Part shown: piece by piece, positions 1 to 5,722 of the stretch
How positions within the stretch are numbered: the stretch's first letter is position 1
Layout of the letters: the number at the start of each line of letters is the position of its first letter
DNA from: an uncultured Oscillospiraceae bacterium
Lineage (GTDB): Bacteria; Bacillota; Clostridia; Oscillospirales; Oscillospiraceae
Assembly: GCA_900758955.1 (NCBI GenBank)
Contig: CAAETL010000123.1
Span: 1 to 7,650, forward strand
Direction of reading: 5' to 3'
DNA: 7,650 bases
Program-made: the position numbers and the translations under genes
The notes under the pieces: generated by a model
Seen by the model: only the letters and a program-made list of their open reading frames with translations
Databases searched by the model: none
Told to the model about the DNA's origin: nothing

Positions 1-513
1 AAAGCGGCGGCGGCCGCGCAGGAGAAAGCGGCGCGGGAAAAAGCCAATTCCAGCAGCAGTAGCAGCAACGGCGGTTCTTCCTCCGTCGGCAACACCGGTA
101 TATCTGGGGCGGGCGGGTATACGTCGCCCCTGCCGGGCTCCATCCGTAGCTATACAATAACGTCGAAATTTGGCTTCCGAAATTGCCCCTTCCATGGAAA
201 GGAACTGCATACCGGGGTGGACTTGTCGGCCAGCAGGGGTACCACCATTATGGCGGCCAAGTCCGGTACCGTGCTGATCTCCAAGTATGGCTCCTCCTAT
301 GGTAACTATGTGGTGATCGCCCATGGCGATGGCACGAAGACCCTATATGCGCATATGAGTTCCCGCGCCATCAGCGCCGGACAGTCGGTGAGCCAGGGAC
401 AAGTGATCGGTTACGTGGGAAGCACCGGCTCCTCCACCGGAAACCATCTCCACTTTGAGGTTTGGACCGGCAGCAGCTCCAGCACCCGCGTTAACCCCAT
501 GAATTATTTTTAA
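1..513 (+). CDS. M23 family metallopeptidase (LytM/peptidoglycan endopeptidase), C-terminal part; 5' end outside window
   Basis: The open frame runs from the first base of the window to a TAA at 511-513, giving 170 residues; the true start lies upstream. In-window residues 1-15 are Ala/Lys/Glu-rich and look like the end of a coiled coil. Residues 16-45 are a Ser/Gly-rich low-complexity linker, and about 50-168 form the M23 domain. The zinc and catalytic motifs are all present: HTGVD (H70, D74), YAH (H118) and HLH (H149, H151). The family cleaves peptide cross-bridges in peptidoglycan, or activates amidases when degenerate; here the catalytic set looks intact, so an active enzyme is expected. 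A coiled coil followed by M23 resembles EnvC/NlpD-like or sporulation/division hydrolases. A signal peptide would be upstream and cannot be seen. An internal GTG at 217 is not the start, because the frame and the first zinc ligand lie upstream of it. It is separated from pst by a terminator, so probably not co-regulated. Confidence 0.93.
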   Translation, partial: KAAAAAQEKAAREKANSSSSSSNGGSSSVGNTGISGAGGYTSPLPGSIRSYTITSKFGFRNCPFHGKELHTGVDLSASRGTTIMAAKSGTVLISKYGSSYGNYVVIAHGDGTKTLYAHMSSRAISAGQSVSQGQVIGYVGSTGSSTGNHLHFEVWTGSSSSTRVNPMNYF

Positions 514-536
514 ACCTGAAAATACATGATAAGTAG

Positions 537-574
537 AAAGCCAGCCTGAGAAATGCTTCTCAGGCTGGCTTTTT
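537..574 (+). terminator. Rho-independent terminator after the M23 gene
   Basis: An inverted repeat of 14 to 16 base pairs (537-552 with 557-572, core AGCCAGCCTGAG / CTCAGGCTGGCT) has a four-base loop ATGC and runs directly into a T tract (570-574). It lies 23 bases after the M23 stop codon. It should insulate the pst promoter from upstream transcription. Confidence 0.93.
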
Positions 575-591
575 CTCTGTTAATTCTGTTG

Positions 592-608
592 TCCCTGCAG
601 GGATTTTT
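592..608 (+). repeat. 12-bp perfect palindrome followed by T5
   Basis: TCCCTGCAGGGA (592-603) is self-complementary and is followed by five T (604-608). As RNA it gives only a 4-bp stem with a TGCA loop, too weak for a confident terminator. It could be a back-up terminator for the M23 gene, a dimeric protein site, or chance. No gene is seen between 514 and 792. Confidence 0.3.
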
Positions 609-695
609 ACGCGCCTCGTGATAGAAGGGAGAAAACTTCATATACTGAACAGGGAAATCACAGAAATCTGCAAAAGATACGGCGAAAGAGAAAAA

Positions 696-735
696 TTAAC
701 CCAGAGTTAACATAGGTGCGCTTTTGGAGTTAACG
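696..735 (+). promoter_or_regulatory. Putative PHO box (PhoP operator) upstream of pstS
   Basis: Three TTAAC half-sites are visible: TTAACC at 696-701, TTAACA at 707-712 and TTAACG at 730-735. The first two start exactly 11 bases apart (6-mer, 5-base spacer, 6-mer), the direct-repeat geometry known for Bacillus-type PhoP boxes. The third starts 23 bases after the second, about two helical turns, so a degenerate site may lie between. The array sits roughly 20-60 bases upstream of the predicted transcription start, where an activator would contact RNA polymerase. The likely ligand is the phosphorylated PhoP encoded at 5045-5722. Inferred from sequence pattern only. Confidence 0.72.
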
Positions 736-751
736 GGACTACCGATACAAT
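723..751 (+). promoter_or_regulatory. Predicted sigma-A-type promoter of the pst-pho operon
   Basis: TACAAT (746-751) matches the -10 consensus TATAAT at five of six positions. About 16-17 bases upstream only poor -35 candidates exist (TTTGGA 723-728 or TTGGAG 724-729). A good -10 with a weak -35 overlapped by TTAAC repeats is what a PhoP-dependent promoter looks like. Transcription would start near 757-759, giving a leader of about 37 bases before pstS. Confidence 0.55.
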
Positions 752-780
752 AGTTCCAGGAACAATAAATTCCAACGAAA

Positions 781-798
781 AAGGAGAGTAATGTGATG
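781..798 (+). promoter_or_regulatory. pstS ribosome binding site with overlapping start-stop-start
   Basis: AAGGAGAG (781-788) is a strong Shine-Dalgarno. Downstream, ATGTGATG contains an out-of-frame ATG (791-793) immediately followed by TGA (794-796), whose last base is the first base of the in-frame ATG (796-798). An in-frame GTG at 793 is also possible. ATG 796 is preferred because the product then begins with a standard lipoprotein signal (MNKKF) and spacing from GGAG is 9 bases. Confidence 0.6.
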
Positions 799-1689
799 AA
801 CAAGAAGTTTTCGATTTTTTTAGCGGCAGGTTTGGTACTGGCCAGTCTGACCGGTTGCGGCAGTAAAGATACGCCCAAGGAGGGCGGCGAGGCCAGCGGA
901 GACGGGCAAAAGGGCGCGATTACCGTTCTGTCTCGGGAAGAGGGGTCCGGTACCAGAGGCGCATTTATTGAACTGATGGGGATCGAGCAGAAGGATGCAA
1001 ACGGCGAGAAGGTAGACCACACCACATTGGAAGCTGAAGTGACCAACAGCACCGCCGTGATGCTCACCACAGTTGAGGGAAATGACAGCGCCATCGGCTA
1101 TATCTCCATGGGTTCCCTCAATGATACGGTTAAGGCGCTTAAAATAGACGGGGCTGAGGCGACGGCTGAAAATGTGAAAAACGGCAGTTACACTGTGGCC
1201 CGTCCGTTTAATGTGGTGACCAAAGAGACGCTCTCGCCCGTGGCGCAGGATTTTATGGACTTTATCCTCAGCGCCGAAGGGCAAGCGGTGGTGGAAGAAA
1301 ACGGCTATATCAGCGAGGGCAACAGCGGCGCCTACGCCGGGACAAAGCCTTCCGGTACCATCACTGTGGCTGGGTCTTCCTCTGTCGCCCCGGTCATGGA
1401 AAAACTGAGAGAGGCCTATTTAACTTACAATCCCAACGCAAAAGTTGAGGTACAGCAGAGCGATTCCACCATTGGCGTGACCTCTGTGATTGAGGGGATT
1501 TGTGAGATCGGTATGGCCTCCCGGGACCTGAAGGACAGCGAACAGGCCCAGGGAGTCTCCAACACGGTGATCGCGCGAGACGGCATTGCCATCATTGTGA
1601 ACAAGGAAAATGCCATTGATGAACTGAAATCGGACCAGGTCCGGGCCATCTATATGGCGGAACTTACAGATTGGTCTGAAATTCAGTAA
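796..1689 (+). CDS. pstS: Phosphate ABC transporter substrate-binding lipoprotein PstS, apparently circularly permuted
   Basis: Product of 297 residues, the extracytoplasmic phosphate receptor that delivers phosphate to PstCA. Residues 1-20 are a lipoprotein signal peptide with lipobox LTGC; C21 would be lipidated. Residues 22-40 are a Gly/Asp/Lys linker. The rest holds every block of one PstS, but in swapped order. Residues 41-172 carry the block normally in the second half: SREEGSGTR (47-54, the R/S/G/T phosphate-binding loop), GYISMGSLND, ARPFN, and the usual C-terminal helix ending ENGYI (172). After a short linker (173-186) comes the block normally at the N-terminus: GTITVAGSSSV (187-197), QQSDST (220-225), IGMASRDL (238-245), VIARDGIAIIVN, and finally TDWSEI at the C-terminus, where a conventional PstS would continue into SREEGSGTR. 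Total length fits a single bilobed protein, so this is not a truncated tandem pair. First gene of the operon, directly behind the PHO box, and separated from pstC by a structured 184-base gap. Confidence 0.93.
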   Translation: MNKKFSIFLAAGLVLASLTGCGSKDTPKEGGEASGDGQKGAITVLSREEGSGTRGAFIELMGIEQKDANGEKVDHTTLEAEVTNSTAVMLTTVEGNDSAIGYISMGSLNDTVKALKIDGAEATAENVKNGSYTVARPFNVVTKETLSPVAQDFMDFILSAEGQAVVEENGYISEGNSGAYAGTKPSGTITVAGSSSVAPVMEKLREAYLTYNPNAKVEVQQSDSTIGVTSVIEGICEIGMASRDLKDSEQAQGVSNTVIARDGIAIIVNKENAIDELKSDQVRAIYMAELTDWSEIQ

Positions 1690-1704
1690 CGCCTTTCTCT
1701 CATT

Positions 1705-1800
1705 AATCGGGGGTTCGACCCGATTGGTTGGAGCGGGGGATTCCCCCACGATACCGCCGCCGGGCGGTTTAGCCGGCTTGCAGGCCGGCGCCCAACTTTT
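1705..1800 (+). repeat. Highly structured pstS-pstC intergenic element (hairpin plus four-way-junction-like fold)
   Basis: Hairpin 1 pairs AATCGGG (1705-1711) with CCCGATT (1719-1725). Next, GTTGG-A-GC (1727-1734, A bulged) can pair with GCCCAAC (1790-1796), enclosing three hairpins: GGGGG/CCCCC (1735-1739, 1743-1747), ACCGCC/GGCGGT (1753-1758, 1763-1768) and GCCGGC/GCCGGC (1772-1777, 1784-1789). TTTT follows at 1797-1800. All pairings were read by eye. It contains no gene. Possible roles are protecting the pstS message from 3' decay, partial termination (lowering pstCAB-phoU-phoPR relative to pstS), or a REP-like dispersed repeat. Structured spacers after binding-protein genes are known, for example malE-malF in enterics. 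Confidence 0.6.
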
Positions 1801-1836
1801 GGTATGAGACTCTATTTGCCGGCAGGTTAGTAAATG

Positions 1837-1867
1837 TTTTAGGGCCCGACCAAAAGGCCAAAAGGAG
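1837..1867 (+). promoter_or_regulatory. pstC translation-initiation region with tandem CCAAAAGG repeat
   Basis: CCAAAAGG occurs twice in tandem (1850-1857 and 1858-1865), the second copy merging into the pstC Shine-Dalgarno AAAGGAG (1861-1867, 6 bases before ATG 1874). Upstream TTTTAGG (1837-1843) can pair with CCAAAA of either copy (with a bulged A). Pairing with the first leaves the Shine-Dalgarno open; pairing with the second covers part of it. Regulation by this switch is inference only. Confidence 0.4.
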
Positions 1868-1873
1868 TACGGT

Positions 1874-2728
1874 ATGAAACACATCCAAGAAAAAATCATG
1901 CACGGCGTGTTCCTGGTCAGCGCCTGGGTCTCCATTCTGGCCGTTGCCCTCATCTGTTTATTCCTCTTCGCCAATGGTCTGCCGGCAATCGGCAAAATCG
2001 GCGTTGCGGAATTTTTGGGCGGCACCGTTTGGAAGCCGCTGAACAATTTGTTCGGGATCCTTCCCATGATTATCGGCAGTGTCTACGTGACGGCCGGCGC
2101 CATTGTGGTGGGGGTGCCGATCGGGGTGCTGTGCGCCATCTTCCTAGCTCGGTTCTGCCCCCCATGGCTCTACCGGTTCCTGAAGCCGGCGGTGGAACTG
2201 CTGGCGGGTATTCCCTCCATCGTCTATGGCTTTTTCGGCGTGGTGGTACTGGTCCCTTTTGTCAGAGAGTTGTTTGGAACCGGCGGGAAAAGCATGCTCA
2301 CGGCCTCCCTTTTACTGGGGATCATGATTCTGCCCACCATCGTTGGTGTCTCCGAGTCCGCCATTCGGGCGGTGCCCAACCATTACTACGAGGGGGCCCT
2401 GGCCCTGGGAGCCACCCATGAGCGGAGCGTCTTCTGTACTGTGGTTCCGGCGGCCCGGTCGGGAATTTTAGCTGGGGTTGTCTTGGGCATCGGCCGGGCC
2501 ATCGGAGAGACCATGGCGGTGGTGATGATTGCGGGCAACCAGCCGGTGATTCCCTCCAGCTTACTCAAAGGGCTGCGCACCCTCACCGCCAATATTGTCC
2601 TGGAGATGGGGTATGCCGCTGATTTGCACCGGGACGCCCTTATCGCAAACGGCGTGGTTCTGTTTGTATTTATCCTGCTGATTAATCTCTGCTTTGCCGC
2701 GGCAAAAGGAAAGGGAGGGAAGGCGTAA
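1874..2728 (+). CDS. pstC: Phosphate ABC transporter permease PstC
   Basis: Inner-membrane subunit, 284 residues, that with PstA forms the phosphate channel. Hydrophobic segments lie near residues 12-34, 58-92, 105-132, 138-160, 203-226 and 252-276, fitting the six-helix MetI-like permease fold. Family signatures include FLGGTVWKP after the first helix, [14 protein letters not shown] in the middle, and the cytoplasmic EAA-type coupling loop beginning EGALALGAT (173-181) that docks on PstB. The block GRAIGETMAV follows the loop, as is usual in PstC. The start is ATG 1874 with AAAGGAG 6 bases upstream. Its TAA overlaps the pstA ATG by one base (TAATG), so translation is probably coupled. Normal family length, with no sign of damage. 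Confidence 0.97.
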   Translation: MKHIQEKIMHGVFLVSAWVSILAVALICLFLFANGLPAIGKIGVAEFLGGTVWKPLNNLFGILPMIIGSVYVTAGAIVVGVPIGVLCAIFLARFCPPWLYRFLKPAVELLAGIPSIVYGFFGVVVLVPFVRELFGTGGKSMLTASLLLGIMILPTIVGVSESAIRAVPNHYYEGALALGATHERSVFCTVVPAARSGILAGVVLGIGRAIGETMAVVMIAGNQPVIPSSLLKGLRTLTANIVLEMGYAADLHRDALIANGVVLFVFILLINLCFAAAKGKGGKA

Positions 2729-3600
2729 TGGAGAGCATCAACCATCGGTCCGTCCGGCAAAAAGCGGCTTCCTACCGCCGGCACCCTTTCTCACTTATTC
2801 TGTTTCTCCTGGTATGTCTGGCCGCCCTGGCGACGGTGGGAATTCTTCTCATTCTGGTGGGATACATCCTGGTGAAGGGCATCCCCCATATCTCACTCGA
2901 TCTGTTTGCCTGGGAATATACCACGGAGAACGTCTCCATGATGCCCGCTATTGTCAACACGGTGGTGGTTACCTTTTTAACCCTGCTGATCTCCGTACCC
3001 ATCGGCGTGTTCTCCGCCATCTATTTGGCGGAATACGCCAAGCGGGGCAGTAAGCTGGTAAAATTGGTGCGTACCACCACGGAAACGCTGTCGGGCATCC
3101 CCTCCATTGTGTACGGCCTGTTTGGCTACCTGCTTTTTACCATCACCCTGGGGTGGGGGTATTCCATCATGGCCGGCGTGCTGACCCTCTCGATCATGGT
3201 GCTGCCCCTGATTATACGCACCGCCGAGGAGGCGCTTCAGTCGGTGCCGGACACCTACCGGGAAGGAAGCTTTGGCCTGGGGGCGGGGCGGCTGCGTACC
3301 GTATTCCGGGTGGTTCTGCCCTCTGCCGTTCCGGGAATTCTGGCCGGGGTTATTTTGGCGGTAGGCCGCATCGTGGGTGAGACGGCCGCGCTCATATTCA
3401 CCGCCGGCACGGTGGCGGGCGTTCCCCAGGACCTGTTTCATTCCGGTCGAACCCTGGCCATTCACATGTATTCCCTCTTCAATGAGGGCCTCTATATGGA
3501 CCAGGCTTATGCCACCGCCGTGGTCCTGCTGGTGATGGTGGTGCTAATCAACGCCCTGTCCGCCTTCATTGCAAAGAAAGTTGGTACCAAGTATGGATAA
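2728..3600 (+). CDS. pstA: Phosphate ABC transporter permease PstA
   Basis: Partner permease of PstC, 290 residues. A basic cytoplasmic N-terminus (about 1-20) precedes hydrophobic segments near 21-50, 70-100, 115-140, 145-165, 200-225 and 260-283. Characteristic blocks are [16 protein letters not shown] in the middle, a coupling loop beginning [10 protein letters not shown] (E at 179), and [16 protein letters not shown] just after it, which is strongly PstA-like. The order PstC then PstA is the standard one. The start ATG 2728 overlaps the pstC stop by one base, with GGGAGG (2713-2718) 9 bases upstream. The last 8 bases overlap pstB. Confidence 0.97.
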   Translation: MESINHRSVRQKAASYRRHPFSLILFLLVCLAALATVGILLILVGYILVKGIPHISLDLFAWEYTTENVSMMPAIVNTVVVTFLTLLISVPIGVFSAIYLAEYAKRGSKLVKLVRTTTETLSGIPSIVYGLFGYLLFTITLGWGYSIMAGVLTLSIMVLPLIIRTAEEALQSVPDTYREGSFGLGAGRLRTVFRVVLPSAVPGILAGVILAVGRIVGETAALIFTAGTVAGVPQDLFHSGRTLAIHMYSLFNEGLYMDQAYATAVVLLVMVVLINALSAFIAKKVGTKYG

Positions 3601-4342
3601 ATTCACCATGGAACACCTGGATTTATATTACGGGGATTTCCACGCCCTTAAGGACGTGAATTTGAGCCTGCCCGCTGGGGAGATCACGGCGTTCATCGGT
3701 CCATCCGGCTGCGGGAAATCCACGCTGCTGAAATCTCTCAACCGCATGAATGATTTGGTAGAAAGCTGTAAAATTACCGGCAGTATCCGCTTGGATGGAG
3801 AGGACATTTATGGTAACATGGATGTGAGTAATCTGCGCCGCCGGGTGGGGATGGTGTTCCAGAAACCCAACCCCTTTCCCATGAGCATTTACGACAACAT
3901 CGCCTATGGTCCCCGAACCCATGGAATCCGTTCCCGTGTGAAATTGGATGAGATTGTGGAAAAATCCCTACGATCCGCCGCCATTTGGGAGGAGACCAAG
4001 GATCGCCTGAAGACCAGCGCCCTGGGCATGTCCGGCGGCCAGCAGCAGCGGCTGTGCATCGCCCGGGCCTTGGCGGTGGAGCCGGAAGTGCTGCTGATGG
4101 ACGAACCCACCAGCGCCCTGGACCCCATTTCCACCGCCAAAATTGAGGACCTGGCGGTGGAACTGAAACAGAACTATACCATTATTATGGTTACGCATAA
4201 CATGCAGCAGGCGCTGCGCATTGCCGATCGGACCGCCTTTTTCCTGCTGGGGGAGGTGGTGGAATTCCGGGATACGGAGACCATGTTCTCCAAGCCCCGG
4301 GACAAACGCACCGAGGACTACATTACGGGGAGGTTTGGATGA
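3593..4342 (+). CDS. pstB: Phosphate ABC transporter ATP-binding protein PstB
   Basis: Cytoplasmic ATPase that powers phosphate import through PstCA, 249 residues, the usual PstB size. All nucleotide-binding elements are visible: Walker [10 protein letters not shown] (36-44), the Q-loop in [16 protein letters not shown] signature SGGQQQR (147-153), Walker B VLLMDE with D170 and E171, and switch histidine H202 in VTHNMQQA. The stretches [20 protein letters not shown] and [15 protein letters not shown] are typical of PstB rather than other importers. ATG 3593 is chosen over an upstream TTG (3569) because it gives the family N-terminus and an 8-base overlap with pstA. No strong Shine-Dalgarno precedes it, so translation probably depends on ribosomes finishing pstA. 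ATG 3608 is a possible later start. The end overlaps phoU by 4 bases. Confidence 0.97.
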   Translation: MDKFTMEHLDLYYGDFHALKDVNLSLPAGEITAFIGPSGCGKSTLLKSLNRMNDLVESCKITGSIRLDGEDIYGNMDVSNLRRRVGMVFQKPNPFPMSIYDNIAYGPRTHGIRSRVKLDEIVEKSLRSAAIWEETKDRLKTSALGMSGGQQQRLCIARALAVEPEVLLMDEPTSALDPISTAKIEDLAVELKQNYTIIMVTHNMQQALRIADRTAFFLLGEVVEFRDTETMFSKPRDKRTEDYITGRFG

Positions 4343-5019
4343 TGCGAAATCGCTTTGACCAGCAACTGGCGCAGCTCCATGTGGAACTGATTACCATGGG
4401 GGCGCTCTGCGAAACCGCCATCAGCGCCGCCGCCAAAAGTCTATTGGAAAAGGACTCGGGTCTGTGGGACAAGGTGTTTGAAACGGACGCCCAGATTGAC
4501 CAGATGGAGCGGGATATTGAAAATCTGTGTATGCGGCTGCTGCTGCATCAGCAGCCGGTGGCGGGAGACCTGCGTACCATCTCCTCCGCCCTGAAAATGA
4601 TCTCCGACATGGAACGAATTGGGGACCAAGCTTCCGATATTGTGGAACTGTTGGGCTACGTGGGGGAGCGGGACCTGGACATGGCCGCGCACATTGGAGA
4701 CATGGCCCGCGCCACCATCAAGATGGTAACCGACAGCGTCGATTCCTTTGTGAAGCAGGATCTGGAGATGGCCCGATCGGTGATTGACTATGACGATGTG
4801 GTCGATGAGCTGTTTGTTCGGGTCAAGGAAGAATTGACCCAGGCCATTCATGAAAACGCCGACGAGGGAGAACTCTGCCTGGATATGCTGATGATCGCCA
4901 AGTATTTTGAGCGCATCGGCGATCATGCCACCAACATCGCGGAGTGGGTCTGCTACTCCATCAATGGCATTCGGCCTGACAGCGAGCGGGGGGGCGCGTT
5001 GCTGCGGGACGATCTTTGA
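4339..5019 (+). CDS. phoU: Phosphate signalling/transport accessory protein PhoU
   Basis: Cytoplasmic all-helical regulator of 226 residues, predicted to be two three-helix bundles as in the PhoU family. It represses the Pho response when phosphate is plentiful by linking the Pst transporter to the PhoR kinase. Each half holds the metal-binding helix motif: ERIGDQASD (E92, D96, D100) and ERIGDHATN (E191, D195, N199), the second inside the hallmark [16 protein letters not shown]. The C-terminal tail is polar and probably flexible. The start is ATG 4339, inside ATGA with the pstB stop, with GGGGAGG (4327-4333) just upstream; ATG 4342 is equally usable, differing by one Met. Its position between pstB and phoPR matches its job connecting the two modules. 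Confidence 0.97.
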   Translation: MMRNRFDQQLAQLHVELITMGALCETAISAAAKSLLEKDSGLWDKVFETDAQIDQMERDIENLCMRLLLHQQPVAGDLRTISSALKMISDMERIGDQASDIVELLGYVGERDLDMAAHIGDMARATIKMVTDSVDSFVKQDLEMARSVIDYDDVVDELFVRVKEELTQAIHENADEGELCLDMLMIAKYFERIGDHATNIAEWVCYSINGIRPDSERGGALLRDDL

Positions 5020-5044
5020 GAAACCGGGAGGGGGAGGAAGGGTC

Positions 5045-5722
5045 ATGATTTACCTGCTGGAGGATGACCAGAATATACGAAAACTGGTGAACTATGCGCT
5101 CAGCAGCAATGGGTTTACCGCCCGGGGCTTTTCCCAGCCGGATGAATTTTGGGAGGCCATGAAGGGGGAAGTGCCCCAAATGATTCTGCTGGATATCATG
5201 CTGCCCCAGGAGGATGGCCTCGAAATTTTGCAAAAGCTTCGGGCCGCCCCCCGGACGATGAAGGTCCCGGTAATTTTACTCACGGCCAAAGACAGCGAAT
5301 TTGACAAGGTCACGGGCCTTGATCTGGGGGCCGACGACTACATCCCCAAGCCCTTTGGGATGCTGGAACTGATCTCCCGGGTTCGCGCGGTTTTGCGGCG
5401 CAGCCCCCAGGGGCCGGAGGAGACTTCCTACGCTTTAAACGGGCTGTACGTCTGCCCCGCCCGACACGAAGTGCGCGTAGACGGCCAAGAAATTACCCTG
5501 GCCCTGAAGGAATATCAGCTCCTGTGCGCCCTGCTGGAAGCCGGTGGCGCGGTACGTACCCGGGACCAGCTACTGCGCGCCATTTGGGGCTATCGTTTTG
5601 ATGGAGAGAGCCGCACGGTGGACGTCCATATTCGTAAACTCCGGCAGAAATTGGGGGAGTATGGCGCCTGTATCGAGACGGTGAAGGGCGTGGGGTATAA
5701 GATCGGAGAGATGAAGACGTGA
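5045..5722 (+). CDS. phoP: PhoB/PhoP-type response regulator (OmpR family)
   Basis: DNA-binding response regulator of 225 residues. The receiver domain (about 1-118) has the acidic pair D7-D8, phosphoacceptor D50 in LLDIMLPQEDG, T80 in LLTAKD, and K102 in IPKPF. The winged-helix effector domain (about 130-222) contains LKEYQLLCALLEAGG, the recognition-helix region SRTVDVHIRKLRQKLG and the closing hairpin ETVKGVGYKI. It is expected to be phosphorylated by the adjacent PhoR and to bind TTAAC direct repeats such as those at 696-735. The start ATG 5045 has GGAGG (5033-5037) 7 bases upstream and the standard receiver N-terminus MIYLLEDD. The same frame is open further upstream through the end of phoU, but that is not coding. 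Assignment to phosphate control rests on both family resemblance and location. Its stop overlaps the phoR GTG. Confidence 0.95.
   Translation: MIYLLEDDQNIRKLVNYALSSNGFTARGFSQPDEFWEAMKGEVPQMILLDIMLPQEDGLEILQKLRAAPRTMKVPVILLTAKDSEFDKVTGLDLGADDYIPKPFGMLELISRVRAVLRRSPQGPEETSYALNGLYVCPARHEVRVDGQEITLALKEYQLLCALLEAGGAVRTRDQLLRAIWGYRFDGESRTVDVHIRKLRQKLGEYGACIETVKGVGYKIGEMKT

Noticed and set aside
217..513. Start of the M23 gene at GTG 217
   Set aside because: The frame is open to the window edge, the zinc-binding His of HxxxD lies before 217, and no ribosome binding site precedes it; the gene is simply cut by the window.
820..1284. Minus-strand open frame (154 codons) inside pstS
   Set aside because: Antisense to conserved PstS coding blocks, with no plausible ribosome binding site or domain.
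796..1689. pstS as a truncated or frameshifted gene
   Set aside because: All blocks of a single PstS are present in one uninterrupted frame with normal signal peptide and length; the order, not the content, is unusual.
1705..1796. tRNA-like reading of the pstS-pstC spacer: GGTTCGA loop and cloverleaf-like fold
   Set aside because: The GGTTCGA is in a hairpin outside the junction and its stem is in the wrong register for a T arm; the enclosed hairpins have loops of 3, 4 and 6 bases with no seven-base anticodon loop.
1420..2067. Long minus-strand open frame (215 codons) spanning pstS end, the spacer and pstC start
   Set aside because: It lies antisense to two clear genes, has low-complexity Pro/Ala/Gly composition through the GC-rich hairpins, and shows no recognisable domain; a GC-driven shadow.
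3569..3592. TTG start for pstB adding 8 residues
   Set aside because: ATG 3593 gives the usual PstB N-terminus and length, and the TTG has no Shine-Dalgarno.
4907..5044. Upstream extension of the phoP frame into phoU
   Set aside because: The strong GGAGG at 5033-5037 and the receiver-domain N-terminus place the start at ATG 5045; the extra 46 residues overlap conserved PhoU coding sequence.
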